Below are positions 17,769-26,089 of a stretch of DNA of 64,000 bases, in pieces; within the stretch, counting starts at the first letter, position 1, and each line of letters starts with the position of its first letter. The notes beneath the pieces were generated by a model. It made no database searches and had not been told where the DNA came from. It was given only the letters and a program-made list of their open reading frames with translations. A program made the position numbers and the translations under genes. The stretch covers positions 1 through 64,000 of the forward strand of contig NZ_JAMBPP010000015.1 in assembly GCF_023369855.1 (NCBI RefSeq), read 5' to 3'. Source of the stretch: Actinotalea alkalitolerans. GTDB taxonomy: Bacteria; Actinomycetota; Actinomycetes; Actinomycetales; Cellulomonadaceae.

Positions 17769-18296
17769 ATGTCCAGATTCCTCACGCTTCTCCGCGAGCA
17801 GGTCGGCCACGAGTTCGACGCCCACCAGCAGTACATCGCGATCGCTGTCTGGTTCGACGGCCAGGACCTCCCCCAGCTGGCGAGGCACTACTACCGGCAG
17901 GCCGTCGAGGAACGCAACCACGCGATGATGATCGTCCAGTACATGCTCGACCGGGACCTCTCGATCGAGATCCCCGGTGGCCGGCCCGTGCGCAACGACT
18001 TCGTCACCGTGACCGACCCCATCTCCCTGGCCCTGGCCCAGGAACGAGTGGTCACCGAGCAGATCGAGGCGCTGTTCGCAGCCGCTCGTACCGAGGGTGA
18101 CGCCCTCGGTGAGCAGTTCCTGCTGTGGTTCCTCAAGGAGCAGGTCGAGGAGGTCGCCTCCGCCACGACGCTGCTGACGGTTGCTGAACGAGCCGGCACC
18201 AACCTCTTCGACCTCGAGAACTACGTCGCCCGCGAGCAGATCGGCGACGGCGGGGAGTCGGCCGACGCACCCGCGGCCGCAGGAGGCGCCCTGTAG
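17769..18296 (+). CDS. Ferritin (bacterioferritin-like iron storage protein)
   Basis: 175 residues forming a four-helix ferritin-like bundle. Ferroxidase ligands are visible: Glu15 (in GHEFDAHQQY), Glu48 and His51 in the ExxH pair EERNH, and further Glu residues at the third and fourth helices (AQERVVTEQIE, LKEQVEEV). It would oxidise and store Fe2+ in the cytoplasm and limit Fenton damage. It stands next to sigR with a shared upstream gap but is transcribed in the opposite direction. Confidence 0.9.
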   Translation: MSRFLTLLREQVGHEFDAHQQYIAIAVWFDGQDLPQLARHYYRQAVEERNHAMMIVQYMLDRDLSIEIPGGRPVRNDFVTVTDPISLALAQERVVTEQIEALFAAARTEGDALGEQFLLWFLKEQVEEVASATTLLTVAERAGTNLFDLENYVAREQIGDGGESADAPAAAGGAL

Positions 18297-18355
18297 GCGC
18301 ACAGCGGCGCACTCGAGGAGCCGTCCCATCGCAGTACCGAGGAAAGGACATCCCC

Positions 18356-19012
18356 ATGCTGGTCCGACGGATCGCCCGCCCCCTCTTCGCCGCCTGGTTC
18401 GTGGCCGAGGGCATCGACGCCCTGCGTCGACCACGGCCGCACGTCGAGCGGACCGAGCCGGTGCTGCGCGACCTCGGGACGGTGCTCGAGCTGCCGCACG
18501 CGCTCACCGACCGGTCGCGTCTGACCCTCCTGGTCAGGCTGCACGGAGCGATCATGCTCAAGGCCGCGGTGATGCTCGCGATCGGCCGCAAGCCGCGGAC
18601 CGCGGCGCTCACCCTGGCCGCGCTGACGGTCCCGCTCGTGGTGGTCAACCAACCGTTCGGGCCCGTGCTGCGTCGCCGGTCGGTCGAGGGCGGGACCACG
18701 GTCCGCAGCCGGTTCTCCCGTCCCATCGGGGCCACCGGTGGCGTCTCGACGCGTTCGGTGCGGGCTGTCGGCACCGAGGACACCCCCGGGGTGGACCGCG
18801 CCGAGCAGCGCGAGCGCTGGCTGCGCAACCTGACGATGCTGGGCGGTGCGCTCCTCGCCGGCATCGACACCGAGGCTCGGCCGGGGATCGCCTGGCGTGT
18901 CGGTCACGCACGGGTCGACCGCGCGGTCGCGCGCGAGGCCAAGGGTGCCCTCGCACTGGCCGGCAAGCAGGCGCAGGCGGCCGCACGCACCGCCCGCGGT
19001 CTCGCGCACTGA
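18356..19012 (+). CDS. DoxX-family membrane protein
   Basis: 218 residues. The first ~110 residues hold the DoxX-like core with hydrophobic segments around 5-20, 65-78 and 84-100 and the conserved RIARPLFAAWFVAEGIDALR. The remaining half is charged and Ala-rich and lacks further membrane segments. DoxX proteins associate with thiosulfate/oxidative stress functions in some actinobacteria (as with SodA/SseA in mycobacteria); the specific role here is unknown. GAGGAAAGGA lies just before the ATG, giving a clear ribosome binding site. Confidence 0.78.
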   Translation: MLVRRIARPLFAAWFVAEGIDALRRPRPHVERTEPVLRDLGTVLELPHALTDRSRLTLLVRLHGAIMLKAAVMLAIGRKPRTAALTLAALTVPLVVVNQPFGPVLRRRSVEGGTTVRSRFSRPIGATGGVSTRSVRAVGTEDTPGVDRAEQRERWLRNLTMLGGALLAGIDTEARPGIAWRVGHARVDRAVAREAKGALALAGKQAQAAARTARGLAH

Positions 19013-19122
19013 TCCGTGGCGCCACGGACCGGTCCCGCCGCGAGCACCCGCTCCACGCACCAGGGCCGGGTGCACCGTCCCCCGGAGGTGGACCGGACCA
19101 TCCCGGGCGTCCGGCGCACCGG

Positions 19123-19128
19123 TAACCT
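19123..19128 (+). promoter_or_regulatory. -10 element (TAACCT) for leaderless aroA mRNA
   Basis: TAACCT ends 6 bases before the ATG at 19135. Confidence 0.5.
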
Positions 19129-19134
19129 CGCCCC

Positions 19135-20490
19135 ATGCCCCTGACACCCTCCGCGTCGCCGAGCCCCGTCCCTGCGGGAGCTCCGGCCGGCCTCGAGACC
19201 GACCCGTGGTCGGCGCTGCGAGCGGCCGGCCCCCTCGAGGCCGTCGTGGAGATTCCCGGCTCCAAGTCGCTGACCAACCGGTACCTGGTGCTCGCGGCGC
19301 TCGCCGACGGACCCGGCCGCCTGCGCGGTGCACTGCGCTCACGGGACACGCTCCTGATGGCCGCCGCGCTCGAGGAGCTCGGTGCCCGCATCACCCCGCA
19401 AGGAGTCGACTGGATCGTCGACCCGATCGACATCGGCGGTGTCGACGACCCCACGCGGGCTGCGGACATCCGGTGCGGCCTCGCCGGGACGGTCATGCGC
19501 TTCCTGCCCCCGGTCGCTGCGCTCCTCGGCCGACCCGTGCGCTTCGACGGTGATGACCAGGCCCGCGTACGCCCGATGGGACCCGTGCTCACCGCCCTGC
19601 GCGCCCTGGGAGCGACGGTGCTCGACGACGGCCGCGGGACCCTGCCGTTCACCGTGACCGGCGGGGGCCGGGTCCGGGGCGGGCAGGTCGACGTCGACGC
19701 GTCGGCCTCGTCCCAGTTCGTCTCGGCGCTGCTGCTCACCGCACCGCGGTTCGAGCGTGGCCTGGTCGTGCGACACACCGGCCGGACCCTTCCCAGCCTG
19801 CCCCACATCGAGATGACGGTCGAGGTGCTGCGGGCTGCGGGTGTCGAGGTCGACGACTCTCGCCCTGAGATCTGGCGGGTCGCCCCAGGCGCGATCACGG
19901 CCCGCGACGTCCGGGTCGAGCCCGACCTGTCCAACGCAGCACCGTTCCTGGCCGCCGCCCTCGTCTGCGGGGGCAGCGTGAGCGTCCCGGGTTGGCCGAC
20001 ACGCACCTCCCAGCCCGGGGCGATGGTCCCTGACCTGCTCACCCGGATGGGAGGGCAGGCGAGCCTCGAGGGTGACCTGATGACCGTGCGGGGCACGGGC
20101 CAGATCCACGGCCTGGACGTCGACCTGAAGGAGGCCGGCGAGCTCGCCCCCACGATCGCGGCCCTGGCCGCCCTGGCGTCCTCCCCGTCGCGGTTGCGCG
20201 GAATCGGTCACCTCAGGGGCCATGAGACCGACCGCCTCGCGGCCCTGGCGACCGAGATCACCCGGCTCGGAGGTCGGGTCGAGCAGACCTCCGACGGCCT
20301 GGTGATCACACCCCAGCCCTTGCACGGTGGGGTCGTCGAGACGTACCACGACCACCGGATGGCGACCGCTGGTGCCCTCATCGGTCTCCGCGTGCCCGAG
20401 ATCGGGGTCGTCGACGTCGGGACGACCGCCAAGACCATCCCCGACTTCGTGTCCCTGTGGTCGACCATGCTCGGCGGGGCCGCTCGGTGA
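19135..20490 (+). CDS. 3-phosphoshikimate 1-carboxyvinyltransferase (EPSP synthase)
   Basis: 451 residues. The enzyme joins phosphoenolpyruvate to shikimate-3-phosphate in the sixth step of the shikimate pathway to aromatic amino acids. The phosphate-binding start EIPGSKSLTNRYL at about 37-49 and the second-domain motifs DLSNAAPFLAAAL and GHETDRLA are visible. About 30 residues precede the conserved start, somewhat longer than usual. The leaderless -10 supports ATG 19135. Followed by rsgA after 33 bases. Confidence 0.93.
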   Translation: MPLTPSASPSPVPAGAPAGLETDPWSALRAAGPLEAVVEIPGSKSLTNRYLVLAALADGPGRLRGALRSRDTLLMAAALEELGARITPQGVDWIVDPIDIGGVDDPTRAADIRCGLAGTVMRFLPPVAALLGRPVRFDGDDQARVRPMGPVLTALRALGATVLDDGRGTLPFTVTGGGRVRGGQVDVDASASSQFVSALLLTAPRFERGLVVRHTGRTLPSLPHIEMTVEVLRAAGVEVDDSRPEIWRVAPGAITARDVRVEPDLSNAAPFLAAALVCGGSVSVPGWPTRTSQPGAMVPDLLTRMGGQASLEGDLMTVRGTGQIHGLDVDLKEAGELAPTIAALAALASSPSRLRGIGHLRGHETDRLAALATEITRLGGRVEQTSDGLVITPQPLHGGVVETYHDHRMATAGALIGLRVPEIGVVDVGTTAKTIPDFVSLWSTMLGGAAR

Positions 20491-20523
20491 CCACGGGAGT
20501 GACGAGCCGATGACGGTCACGAC

Positions 20524-21657
20524 GTGACCCGGCGCAGCTCGGGGTACGACGAGAGCGACGCGCGGACCCGCCCCAACCCCCGCGGATCCCGTCCCAGGAC
20601 CAAGCAACGACCCGATCACGACGACGCCCGGACCGCGCTGGTCACCGGAGTCGACCGCGGCCGGTACACCCTGCTGGTCGATCCGGACACGCAGGACGAG
20701 CGGATCGCGATCGCGATGAAGGCCCGCGAGCTGGGCCGTGAACGGGTCGTGTGCGGTGACCTGGTCCACGTCGTCGGTGACACGAGCGGCGACCCCGGCT
20801 CGCTGGCACGGATCGTGCGGATCGGCGAGCGGCGTACGGCCCTGCGTCGTAGCGCCGACGACACCGACGCGATCGAGCGGGTGATCGTCGCCAACGCGGA
20901 CCAGCTCGTGATCGTCACGGCCCTGGCCGACCCGGAGCCACGAACCCGGATGATCGACCGGTGCGTGGTCGCGGGGTACGACGCCGGCATGGACGTGCTC
21001 CTCTGCCTGACCAAGGCCGACCTGGCGGACCCGGCGGAGCTGGTCGGCATGTACGCGCCGATCGGCGTGGAGGTGGTGGTCACCTCGATCGACCAGGACG
21101 CGAGCCGCCCGACGATCCGCGGGCTCGACGAGGTCCGCGAACGTCTGACCGGTCGGATGTCGGTCCTGGTGGGGCACTCGGGCGTCGGCAAGTCGACCCT
21201 GGTCAACGCCCTCGTGCCGCTCGCGCTGCGGGCCACCGGTGTCGTCAACGACGTCACCGGGCGCGGGCGGCACACGTCGTCCTCCGCGGTGGCCCTGGGC
21301 CTGCCCCACCCGGCGGACACGCCCACCACCGCGGGTCGGCGAGCCGGCTGGGTGATCGACACCCCGGGTGTCCGCTCCTTCGGGCTCGCGCACGTCGACG
21401 TGGACCACCTGCTCGGTGCCTTCGGCGACCTCGCCGAGGTGAGCACCGCACGCTGCCCGCGTGGGTGCACCCACACGGCGGACGCCCCCGACTGCGCGCT
21501 GGACGACTGGGTGGCCGAGGCACCCGACGACCTCCGGGCCGCACGTGCAGCACGGGTCGACTCGTTGCGGCGTCTGATCGCCTCACGGACGGGCGCGGAG
21601 ACAGGGGCCTCGCCGTCCGAGGACGCGGGGCGTCGGCCCGATAGCGTGCAGCCATGA
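20524..21657 (+). CDS. Ribosome small subunit-dependent GTPase A
   Basis: 377 residues: disordered basic N-terminus (1-35), OB-fold (about 40-110), then a circularly permuted GTPase where G4 (TKAD) comes before G1 (GHSGVGKST) and G3 (DTPG), and a C-terminal zinc knuckle with CPRGCTH...C. RsgA helps mature the 30S subunit. The GTG start at 20524 overlaps the stop of a 5-codon minigene (MTVTT, 20510-20527) that itself has GGGAG upstream, so translation may be coupled. The adjacent aroA-rsgA pair also occurs in mycobacteria. Confidence 0.9.
   Translation: MTRRSSGYDESDARTRPNPRGSRPRTKQRPDHDDARTALVTGVDRGRYTLLVDPDTQDERIAIAMKARELGRERVVCGDLVHVVGDTSGDPGSLARIVRIGERRTALRRSADDTDAIERVIVANADQLVIVTALADPEPRTRMIDRCVVAGYDAGMDVLLCLTKADLADPAELVGMYAPIGVEVVVTSIDQDASRPTIRGLDEVRERLTGRMSVLVGHSGVGKSTLVNALVPLALRATGVVNDVTGRGRHTSSSAVALGLPHPADTPTTAGRRAGWVIDTPGVRSFGLAHVDVDHLLGAFGDLAEVSTARCPRGCTHTADAPDCALDDWVAEAPDDLRAARAARVDSLRRLIASRTGAETGASPSEDAGRRPDSVQP
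21642..21647 (+). promoter_or_regulatory. Internal -10 element (TAGCGT) for hisN
   Basis: TAGCGT lies inside the end of rsgA and ends 6 bases before the hisN ATG at 21654, so hisN can be read from its own leaderless mRNA as well as from read-through. Confidence 0.45.
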
Positions 21658-22457
21658 CTGAGCGCCCCCGCTACGACGACGACCTCCGACTGGCCCATGT
21701 CATCGCCGACCAGGTCGACGACCTGACGATGTCCCGGTTCCGTGCCCAGGACCTGCGCGTCGAGACCAAGCCGGACACCACGCCGGTGACCGATGCCGAC
21801 CGCCATGCCGAGGAGATCGTCCGGACCCAGCTCGCGCGGGTCAGACCGCGCGACGCGGTGATGGGTGAGGAGTACCCCGACACCGGCCACGGGCCCCGGC
21901 AGTGGGTCGTGGACCCGATCGACGGGACCAAGAACTTCGTCCGCGGGGTACCGGTCTGGGCGACCCTGATCGCCCTGATCGATCAGGGTGAGGTGGTGCT
22001 GGGCGTGGTCAGCGCACCGGCCCTGCACCGCCGCTGGTGGGCTGCGCTGGGTTCGGGTGCCTGGACGGGCCGGTCTCTCGCCGCAGCGAGCCGCCTGCAG
22101 GTCTCGGGGGTCAGCCGGCTCCAGGACGCGTCGCTGTCGTACTCGAGCCTGTCCGGCTGGGAGGAGCAGGACCGGCTCGAGAGCTTCCTGGACCTGACCC
22201 GCTCGGTGTGGCGCTCCCGCGCCTACGGCGACTTCTGGTCGTACATGCTGGTGGCCGACGGTGCGGTGGACATCGCGGTCGAGCCCGAGCTCGCGCTGCA
22301 CGACATGGCCGCCCTGGTCCCCATCGTCACCGAGGCGGGAGGGCGCTTCACCTCGGTGCGTGGCGTACCCGGCCCCTTCGGCGGGTCGGCCCTGGTCACC
22401 AACGGCACCCTGCACGACGAGGTGCTCGCCGTCCTCGACCCGCTCGAGGGTCGCTGA
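21654..22457 (+). CDS. Histidinol-phosphatase of the inositol monophosphatase family (HisN)
   Basis: 267 residues with the family's metal-binding motifs: GEEYP, WVVDPIDGTKNF and ALHDMAAL near the end (EPELALHD). It would remove phosphate from L-histidinol phosphate in histidine synthesis; IMPase-type histidinol phosphatases are typical of actinobacteria, and inositol or other phosphates remain alternative substrates. The ATG overlaps the rsgA stop (ATGA). A terminator hairpin follows. Confidence 0.85.
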   Translation: MTERPRYDDDLRLAHVIADQVDDLTMSRFRAQDLRVETKPDTTPVTDADRHAEEIVRTQLARVRPRDAVMGEEYPDTGHGPRQWVVDPIDGTKNFVRGVPVWATLIALIDQGEVVLGVVSAPALHRRWWAALGSGAWTGRSLAAASRLQVSGVSRLQDASLSYSSLSGWEEQDRLESFLDLTRSVWRSRAYGDFWSYMLVADGAVDIAVEPELALHDMAALVPIVTEAGGRFTSVRGVPGPFGGSALVTNGTLHDEVLAVLDPLEGR

Positions 22458-22478
22458 GGGACCGGCGAGGGGCCCTCC

Positions 22479-22503
22479 GGGTCCGGTTGGCGGGCCCGGA
22501 CCC
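22479..22503. terminator. Terminator between hisN and the DUF6912 gene
   Basis: GGGTCCGG (22479-22486) and CCGGACCC (22496-22503) pair across a 9-base loop between convergent genes. Confidence 0.65.
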
Positions 22504-22514
22504 CAGGACCTGAC

Positions 22515-22973
22515 TCAGCGGCGCCCTGCGAGGGAGGCCAGCTCGCTGACGTCGTACCAGAGCAGGTCACGCTCGACCAGGCGCTCCACGGCCGCCTGGT
22601 CTCCGCGCAGGGCTGCGCGGACGTCCTGCTCGGCCCCCGGCTCGTCCACGTGGCCGCAGGCGACCTCCGACCAGGCGACGCGCGCGGTCAGCCGTACCAG
22701 GCTCGGCGCGTGCTCCTCATCGGGGCTGACTGCCTCCACGGCCTCGTCGGGGACGTCCGCCGCGACGACCAGGCGGCGGCGCGGGATGCCGGGTGACCCA
22801 CCCAGGAGGTCGAGACTGTCGTCGGCCGCGAGCAGCTGCGCTGCGTACTCCAGGCCCTCGTCGTCCTCGTCGGGCAGGGCTGCCCGCAACGCAGGCGTCA
22901 CCGCGTGGACGACCCGAGGGGCCAGGTCGTCCTCGAGGAGCTCGGGCAGGGTCGACGGCAGATAGATGCGCAC
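22515..22973 (-). CDS. DUF6912 family protein, unknown function
   Basis: 152 residues beginning MRIYLPSTLPELLEDD and containing HAVTPALRAALP and LEYAAQLLAADDSL, the recurring features of a small conserved actinobacterial family. No catalytic motif is visible; the sequence is acidic with no membrane segment. A CACACT hexamer ends 6 bases before the GTG at 22973 and may be a leaderless -10. It follows the ATPase/SAF pair on the same strand, with only 22 bases between. Confidence 0.7.
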   Translation of the reverse strand: MRIYLPSTLPELLEDDLAPRVVHAVTPALRAALPDEDDEGLEYAAQLLAADDSLDLLGGSPGIPRRRLVVAADVPDEAVEAVSPDEEHAPSLVRLTARVAWSEVACGHVDEPGAEQDVRAALRGDQAAVERLVERDLLWYDVSELASLAGRR

Positions 22974-22979
22974 GGGGTC

Positions 22980-22985
22980 AGTGTG
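22980..22985 (-). promoter_or_regulatory. Possible -10 (CACACT) for the DUF6912 gene
   Basis: CACACT on the minus strand ends 6 bases before the GTG at 22973. It fits the CAnnnT variant seen elsewhere here. Confidence 0.3.
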
Positions 22986-22995
22986 CCCCTGCGGG

Positions 22996-24393
22996 TCACC
23001 GCGAGGCCAATGGCACCTCGACCGGCACCGGGGTCGCCGCCTGCGTGCTGCTCGCGCCGAGCCTCGCAGCGAGCGCCGCGATGCTGGTGCGCGCCGCTGA
23101 GGACGGTGCGTGCTCGGCCAGGGTGCGGGCCGTGAGCACGGCGCCGTCGCACGCCCTGTCCTCGGGCACCAGGTGAGGGTCGTCGACGCCCGCGTAGCGG
23201 AGCAGGGCGTCGGTGATCGCGGCTCCGGGTCGAGGTCCGCTGGCCGAGGCCCGCACCCGGTTCACCACGACGTGCCGGGCGGCACCCGGGGCCACTGCGT
23301 CCTGCAGGTCCCGCAGGGCCCGGACCAGCCGCTGGAGCCCGATCGGGTCACCGCTGCCCACCACCACGACGACGTCGGCCTCGGACAGCGCGGAGAGCGT
23401 CGCGGCGTTGCGGCGTGGGGCACGGGTGTCATAGCTGAGCACCTCGTCCTGCTCGAGGTTGAAGCCGCAGTCGATCACCGTCCAGGTGGCGAGCCGTCGT
23501 GCGACCTGCCAGACGATCTCCAGGCTCGAGGCGGGCAGCTCGGGCCAGCGTTCCGCGCGGCTGATGCCGGTCAGGACGCGGGTGCCGTCCTGGAGCACCG
23601 GGGTCAGCGCCGCCAGCCCGCGCTCGTCGAGGGTCCCGGTAGCGGCCAGCCGGGCGGCAGCAGCGAGCCCCGGGGCCTCGTCGAGCAGGCCGAGCTGCTG
23701 GGCGACCGTTCCACCGTAGGTGTCGGCATCCACCAGCAGCACCCCGGCCCCGACCAGCGCCGTGAGCTCCGCCGCGAGGTTCACGGCGATGGTCGTGCGC
23801 CCCGGGCCCCCCGTCGGCCCCCACACGGCGATCACCGTGCTCGGGGCGTCACCACCGGGAGCGGCGTCGGTCGAGGTGGCACCCTGTCGCGCATCCGGGG
23901 GTACCTCCAGAGCGATGCCCTCCCCCGCCTCCGGGCCATGCGTACCGGACGACGACGAGTCCGGTGCACGCCTCGCGGCGCCACCCGAGCCAGGCTCGGC
24001 GACCCTGCGGCCAGGAACGGCTCCGGTGCGGTCCACCTCGTCGAGCAGACCCGTGACGACGGCGGCGACCGTCTGCTCGGGGCGGGCGTCGTCGATCACC
24101 CGGTCGGCGCCCAGTGCACGCAGCCGCTCGGCCTGCCACGGCGCTCGCGGATCGGCCAGGGCCACCACCCAGCAGCCCGAGCCGTGCAGGTGGTTGACGG
24201 CCTCCCGGTCCAGGGCAGGCAGATCAGCCGAGACGACCGCCACGGTACCCAGTCCCGCCGCCGCAGCGGCGAGCAGCTCGGCCAGGTCCGCGCAGCGTCG
24301 GACCACCTCGAAGCGGCCGGGGGGCTCGCCCAGGGACGTGACGATCGTGGCCTCCGTCGCGCCACGGACACCGCTCAGGACCGGGACCCTCAC
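22996..24393 (-). CDS. MinD/CpaE-like P-loop ATPase
   Basis: 465 residues from GTG 24393. The N-terminal half resembles a degenerate receiver or Rossmann domain (about 1-150), then an acidic, Gly/Ser/Ala-rich linker. The ATPase begins near 180 with the deviant Walker A WGPTGGPGRTT, VLLVDADTYGG as Walker A-prime/B, and a downstream WTVIDCGFN. CpaE-type proteins place pilus or septation machinery. The GTG overlaps the stop of the SAF-domain gene by 4 bases. Together these genes resemble part of a Flp/tad-like pilus assembly set, but no pilin, ATPase (CpaF) or secretin is nearby. Confidence 0.75.
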   Translation of the reverse strand: MRVPVLSGVRGATEATIVTSLGEPPGRFEVVRRCADLAELLAAAAAGLGTVAVVSADLPALDREAVNHLHGSGCWVVALADPRAPWQAERLRALGADRVIDDARPEQTVAAVVTGLLDEVDRTGAVPGRRVAEPGSGGAARRAPDSSSSGTHGPEAGEGIALEVPPDARQGATSTDAAPGGDAPSTVIAVWGPTGGPGRTTIAVNLAAELTALVGAGVLLVDADTYGGTVAQQLGLLDEAPGLAAAARLAATGTLDERGLAALTPVLQDGTRVLTGISRAERWPELPASSLEIVWQVARRLATWTVIDCGFNLEQDEVLSYDTRAPRRNAATLSALSEADVVVVVGSGDPIGLQRLVRALRDLQDAVAPGAARHVVVNRVRASASGPRPGAAITDALLRYAGVDDPHLVPEDRACDGAVLTARTLAEHAPSSAARTSIAALAARLGASSTQAATPVPVEVPLASR

Positions 24394-25088
24394 GAGCCGG
24401 CAACCCCCGCCGGCACCGGCACCACGGCGACCGACCCGGCCGAGGCCATCGCGGCCAGCACGTCCGCAAGGTCCTCGACGGGGACCAGGACGTGCACCGT
24501 CGACCGCGCACCGACGGCGAACGCACCCTGGGGAGCGGAGACCTCGGCCACCGTCAGCGCGCTCGCGAGCTGGTGGGGGGCGTTCGTGGCTGCCGTGGAG
24601 TCGCCTGCCGACGCGGGGGCGACGCCGCCCAGCAGCGGGCGGTCGGGCACGAACCACAGGTCGACGGCGGCGCCCGCCACCAGGTCGCTGGACAGGTCGC
24701 CCGAGGGCGTGATCGCCACCGGTCGCAGACCCAGGTCCTGTCCCTCGGCCAGGGCCGACAGCGGGACGAGCTCGCCGGCACCGACCCCTCGGACGACCAC
24801 CAGCCCGGCAGGGAGCTCCGAGGTCGCCTCGAGGTACGGGGCACCCTCGGCCAGCCGGACGTGTCGCACGTCGAGGTCCTCGGCGGTCAGCGGTGCACCG
24901 GGGATCAGCGGACCGGCGGCGACATGCACTGCCGTGGTGCTCCCGGCGGCCGCGACCGCCCAGGACCCGACCGCGACCGACACGCCGACGAGCACCATCC
25001 CGACCAGCAACCTCGGGTCGCGCCAGCTCGGCCGGCGCAGGCGCACCGCTGGTGGGCTCGGTGGAGAGTGCTGCTGCGAGCTGTGCAT
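24390..25088 (-). CDS. SAF-domain protein (CpaB/RcpC-like)
   Basis: 232 residues. A single membrane helix at about 26-50 follows a Pro/Arg-rich cytoplasmic start; residues about 50-110 carry a SAF fold (VHVAAGPLIPGAPLTAEDLDVR and LPAGLVVVRGVGAGELV). RcpC/CpaB proteins take part in Flp pilus assembly in the envelope. Here it is translationally coupled to a CpaE-like ATPase. The ATG 25088 was used; no clear ribosome binding site. Confidence 0.75.
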   Translation of the reverse strand: MHSSQQHSPPSPPAVRLRRPSWRDPRLLVGMVLVGVSVAVGSWAVAAAGSTTAVHVAAGPLIPGAPLTAEDLDVRHVRLAEGAPYLEATSELPAGLVVVRGVGAGELVPLSALAEGQDLGLRPVAITPSGDLSSDLVAGAAVDLWFVPDRPLLGGVAPASAGDSTAATNAPHQLASALTVAEVSAPQGAFAVGARSTVHVLVPVEDLADVLAAMASAGSVAVVPVPAGVAGS

Positions 25089-25217
25089 CTGCCCCTGCCA
25101 GGTGGTCGACGGGTGTTTCGCGAAGCTTGTACCGGTCTGCGAACCTACCCGACCCAGGATCGCCGCGGGGACCGTACGGCCGCCTGTGGAGACCGGGGGC
25201 CGCGCGGACGCGCGTGA

Positions 25218-25223
25218 CAGACT
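25218..25223 (+). promoter_or_regulatory. -10-like element (CAGACT) for the HTH gene
   Basis: CAGACT ends 6 bases before the ATG at 25230, with TTTCTC between. The same hexamer precedes the ATG at 63991. Confidence 0.4.
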
Positions 25224-25229
25224 TTTCTC

Positions 25230-25484
25230 ATGCCCCCTCGCTTCCTGACGTTGGCCGACGTGACGGAGATCCTGAACATCTCCTCCCCTCAGGCCTACGC
25301 GCTCGTGCGCAGCGGCGAGCTCCCCGCCATCCAGATCGGCGGCCGCGGGATCTGGCGGGTCGAGGCGAGCGAGCTCGAGACGTACATCCAGCGGATGTAC
25401 GCCCAGTCCCGCGCCCGGGCCGAGGTCGACCGTCCGCAGGACGACTCCCCGTCCCTCGGATCAGGACGTGCTGAGGACCTCTAG
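25230..25484 (+). CDS. Small MerR/excisionase-type helix-turn-helix protein
   Basis: 84 residues: one HTH_17-type domain (LTLADVTEILNISSPQAYALVRSGELPAIQIGGRGIWRV at residues 6-45, given here by position) followed by a polar tail. It binds DNA without a metal or ligand site and resembles BldC-like and excisionase-like regulators, though there is no phage context. It is divergent from the SAF/ATPase genes and convergent with a conserved hypothetical, overlapping its end by 24 bases. Target unknown; phased TCAAAC repeats about 600 bases away are a candidate. Confidence 0.8.
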   Translation: MPPRFLTLADVTEILNISSPQAYALVRSGELPAIQIGGRGIWRVEASELETYIQRMYAQSRARAEVDRPQDDSPSLGSGRAEDL

Positions 25485-25994
25485 CCCCTCGAACGTCAGG
25501 ACGACGCTGACACCGGTGGGCCGTGCGGTGTCGTCGAAGGTCACCGCCAGCTCGAGATGATCCGCCCCCACGACCTCGACCCTGCCCTGGTGCAGGGCAC
25601 CCCCTGCCACCACCCGCACGACCGACCGGTCCCTGGCCACCGCGCGCAGCGCATGACCCAGACCGAGGCGGCGGAGCACGGCGTCGGCAGGTGGCGCCGA
25701 GGACGACCGTAGCCCCGAGATCGATGCCACCGCGCTCAACGGCACCAGGTGCTCTCGCTGCGCGCGGGTCAGGACCACCCAGGACGGCGACACGTCGCGG
25801 ACCTCCCCGAGGACGGTCGCGCCGCTCCTGACCACCACCGACAGCTCGTCCCCGAGGCACGCCCGCAGGCGATCGGCGAGCAGCACGGTCGCCCGCTCGG
25901 TGCGCGTCCGGTCCGCGACCTCGGCCGCGAGCTCCTGCGCCGCAGCCGACTCGAGCTGGAGCTCCATGTCCGTGAACAGCGCATCCCACCGCAT
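25461..25994 (-). CDS. Conserved actinobacterial hypothetical protein with Sm-like barrels
   Basis: 177 residues from the ATG at 25994. A helical start (MRWDALFTDMELQLESAAAQELAAEVADRTRTE, residues 1-33) is followed by two beta-rich segments (about 55-95 and 135-170) that read like small barrel domains. No active-site motif. Related proteins are sometimes named Fis-family regulators without support. The TACGGT element ends 6 bases before the ATG, so the mRNA is probably leaderless. Function unknown. It overlaps the convergent HTH gene by 24 bases. Confidence 0.65.
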   Translation of the reverse strand: MRWDALFTDMELQLESAAAQELAAEVADRTRTERATVLLADRLRACLGDELSVVVRSGATVLGEVRDVSPSWVVLTRAQREHLVPLSAVASISGLRSSSAPPADAVLRRLGLGHALRAVARDRSVVRVVAGGALHQGRVEVVGADHLELAVTFDDTARPTGVSVVLTFEGLEVLSTS

Positions 25995-26000
25995 CGGTCC

Positions 26001-26006
26001 ACCGTA
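26001..26006 (-). promoter_or_regulatory. -10 element (TACGGT), leaderless
   Basis: TACGGT on the minus strand ends 6 bases before the ATG at 25994. Confidence 0.45.
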
Positions 26007-26089
26007 GCGATCCGCTGCGCTCTCGCTCCTGCACAGCTCACGTCCGGGGGATGGACAGCAAGACACGTGATGGCGTAGACCTATCCACG

